A stretch of DNA of 7,434 bases from Clostridia bacterium. Lineage in GTDB: Bacteria > Bacillota > Clostridia > UBA1381. Below, in pieces: positions 5,870 through 7,434 of this stretch; the stretch's first letter is position 1, and each line of letters begins with the position of its first letter. The position numbers and the translations under genes are program-made. The stretch covers positions 1-7,434 of the forward strand of contig CAAGKL010000036.1 in NCBI GenBank assembly GCA_900770405.1, in the 5' to 3' direction. The notes beneath the pieces are model-generated. The model worked only from the letters and a program-made list of their open reading frames with translations. It did no database searches and was not told the DNA's origin.

Positions 5870-7434
5870 GTGAAAGGAAATGTTTCGAAATCACAAAATG
5901 CAAAATTCATAATGCCGATAAGACATATTGTGGACGAGCTCCCGGCTTCGCCGGCAAACCGTTATGATACATATATTGTCCCAACACAGGGTGAAAACAC
6001 GTACACAGAATATGCATGGAATGGCAAAAGCTTTATCCCTATCAGCACCTTTACACTTGATTTATCAACAAAAGCCGACAAGGCTACTACGCTTGCAGGG
6101 TACGGGATAGGCGACGCGGTAGGCATTTCGGTTTCGTATGAGGATAAGCTCGATACGCTTGGCGAAAAGGGGGTATATCACATTATAAGCCAATACAGCC
6201 CGGATACCGGCGAGGGGGAAGGCAGCAATTGGACAGACTATTATGTAATTGTATGCCCGCGGGGTCAAAGCCTTTTCGGCTCGGGTACAGTCCCTGCGCA
6301 AATCAGAATAAAGGGTGGGCTTATAAGCACGAGATGCCAATATTCGACTACATTGCCGGGAGGGAAAAGCTGGTCTGAATGGGTGACGCTTGCAAATGTA
6401 TCGGATATGAATACGGCGCTGGCAGAGAAGGTCGACAAAGAGGACGGCAAGGGCTTGTCGGACGCGGCTTCGGTCAGTGTATACCACGCAAATGCGGGCA
6501 ATGAGGTACTTCAGATTGTAGGGCAGGACGGGGTAACAAAGCTTACGCCGTTTTACGGCAAGCAGGCTGTTGACGACCAAATGTCGGCGTTTTCGCTGGG
6601 GCTTTCCGAAAAGGTCGACAAGGACGCAGGCGGTAGGTACGGATTGAGCGACGCGAAGAATGTAGCCCTCCTGGACAGTATATCAGAGCCGTCGGTTTTG
6701 ACGGTTACGGAGCAGGGCGGTGCGCAGTTCTCGGTAAACTTCTACACTGCCGAGCTTACGGACAAAATGCTTGCAAAGCTCAGGGAGCAGTCGGTGCCGC
6801 ACACCACTGCATCAGACTATCCCGTGACGCTCACAGACGCACTTGCGGGCGAGAGCCTGCGCGGGCTTAAGGTATACGGAAGCGCCGCCGGCGTCGGCGA
6901 TGCGTACGGTGATGTATACAAAATCCCGGTACGGCTGAGGGGGAAGAATTTGTTCGACAAGGATAACGCGGCTTATTTAATCGGATATTTTACAAAGAAC
7001 GTTGCCGATATTACCACACACGCCAATGCAAGAACGATATACATTCCTTGTGAGCCGAACACAACGTATACAATATCAAGAAACACAAGCTACTCCAATT
7101 TCCATTTTGGCTATACAACGGTATTGCCGGCAACCGGTGTTGCGGTGAGCGGCGCTATCAGCGCTGCGTCGACAAGCATTACAAGCCTTACATTAACAAC
7201 CGGAGCGAACGCTAAATATCTGGTATCATATATTTACAACGGCTATTCAGAGGAGGGCACATCAAACGCTTGGGACACAATTATAGGTGGTATTCAGATA
7301 GAACTCGGCGGCGCTGCCACAGACTACGAGCCGTATATCGCGCCGCAAACACAGACGGCAACGCTTACATCGCCGCTGTCGGGCGGTGAGTACATTGATG
7401 TGATTAATAAAAAGCGGTATGCGGCAAACGGAAC
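5870..7434 (+). CDS. Modular tail fibre / receptor-binding protein (partial, runs off the window)
   Basis: The frame starts at GTG and stays open for 521 codons to the window end, so the C-terminus is missing. Residues about 15-60 form a virion-attachment-style segment (DELPASPANRYDTYIV, YAWNGKSFIPI). Residues 68-83 (KADKATTLAGYGIGDA) closely match the phage tail-fibre repeat. Residues about 93-175 resemble a pyocin-knob-type domain (GVYHII at 101-106, WSEW at 168-171). Two EKVDK...GLSDA repeats follow (186-199, 247-262). From GKNLFD (358-363) to IQIELGGAATDYEPY (475-489) is a jelly-roll-like module of the kind found in phage proteins that bind carbohydrate, then SPLSGGEYIDVI. The role inferred is host surface glycan recognition. 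GC is uneven: about 58% over 6421-6900 and about 46% over 6961-7320 by hand count. Domain names come from pattern recognition. Confidence 0.85.
   Translation, partial: MKGNVSKSQNAKFIMPIRHIVDELPASPANRYDTYIVPTQGENTYTEYAWNGKSFIPISTFTLDLSTKADKATTLAGYGIGDAVGISVSYEDKLDTLGEKGVYHIISQYSPDTGEGEGSNWTDYYVIVCPRGQSLFGSGTVPAQIRIKGGLISTRCQYSTTLPGGKSWSEWVTLANVSDMNTALAEKVDKEDGKGLSDAASVSVYHANAGNEVLQIVGQDGVTKLTPFYGKQAVDDQMSAFSLGLSEKVDKDAGGRYGLSDAKNVALLDSISEPSVLTVTEQGGAQFSVNFYTAELTDKMLAKLREQSVPHTTASDYPVTLTDALAGESLRGLKVYGSAAGVGDAYGDVYKIPVRLRGKNLFDKDNAAYLIGYFTKNVADITTHANARTIYIPCEPNTTYTISRNTSYSNFHFGYTTVLPATGVAVSGAISAASTSITSLTLTTGANAKYLVSYIYNGYSEEGTSNAWDTIIGGIQIELGGAATDYEPYIAPQTQTATLTSPLSGGEYIDVINKKRYAANG
6425..6655 (+). 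repeat. Two EKVDK-x-x-G...GLSDA repeats in the fibre
   Basis: EKVDKEDGKGLSDA (residues 186-199) recurs as EKVDKDAGGRYGLSDA (247-262), 61 residues apart. The DNA is also similar (AAGGTCGACAA in both). The earlier KADK...GIGDA segment (68-83) is probably a more distant copy of the same fibre-shaft repeat. Confidence 0.7.

Noticed and set aside
5942..5954. CCGGC-TTC-GCCGG hairpin as a terminator
   Set aside because: The stem is only 5 bp, no T-run follows, and it lies early in the fibre coding region (Leu-Pro-Ala-Ser-Pro).
5928..6110. Short + strand open frame of 60 codons
   Set aside because: It lies wholly inside the GTG-started fibre frame, has no good ribosome binding site and shows no domain pattern.
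6065..6580. Antisense open frame of 171 codons opposite the fibre gene
   Set aside because: Basic, Cys-containing and without recognisable motifs. The + strand fibre frame has clear repeats and a strong ribosome binding site.
5870..7434. Diversity-generating retroelement target in the fibre
   Set aside because: No near-identical template/variable repeat pair and no reverse transcriptase are visible. The fibre C-terminus is outside the window, so it cannot be excluded there.
1..7434. Defence system, CRISPR array, tRNA or insertion sequence
   Set aside because: No direct-repeat array, cloverleaf, transposase motif or enzymatic defence domain was seen. Nearly the whole window is structural coding sequence.

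Overview
The window is one dense, single-strand (+) block of virion structural genes from a tailed bacteriophage or prophage. It runs from the head-tail connector to the start of a large receptor-binding tail fibre. A host in the Bacillota, probably a gut-type Clostridia, is the best inference. Most genes carry strong AGGAGG-like Shine-Dalgarno sites, GC is moderate (roughly 45%), TAA, TAG and TGA are all used as ordinary stops, and the fibre and Fn3 protein styles resemble those of Clostridia phages. Nothing here separates a lytic phage from a prophage, because no integrase, attachment site or host gene is visible.

Layout: the 3' end of an unidentified upstream gene (1-101) overlaps a 111-residue adaptor-like connector (88-423). 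A 200-residue gatekeeper/adaptor-like protein (425-1027) and a 546-residue beta-propeller-like nozzle or stabilisation protein (1037-2677) follow. Next come a coiled-coil tail protein with a 25-residue repeat (2670-3533) and a multi-domain Fn3-like tail protein with a C-terminal repeat (3542-4930). Then come three small beta-rich proteins of about 100 residues (4946-5260, 5250-5543, 5546-5854), the first two of which look like tandem paralogues. Last is a GTG-initiated modular fibre (5870 to the window end) with fibre repeats, a knob-like domain and a carbohydrate-binding-like module. There is no intergenic gap over about 16 bases, so I see no internal promoter or terminator. The block reads as part of one polycistronic late operon.

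How they probably work together: the two adaptor-like proteins and the propeller protein would close and extend the portal channel. The coiled-coil and Fn3 proteins would form the tail tip or fibre-attachment layer. The large fibre would bind host surface glycans. Connector genes lead directly to a propeller nozzle and then to fibres, with no tape-measure or tail-tube gene between them. That order is more like a short-tailed (podovirus-type) virion than a siphovirus, although genes outside the window could change this view.

I see no defence system, CRISPR array, RNA gene or mobile element. The most interesting points are the repeated architectures and tandem paralogues in the tail-tip genes and the composition step inside the fibre gene, not a new kind of system.
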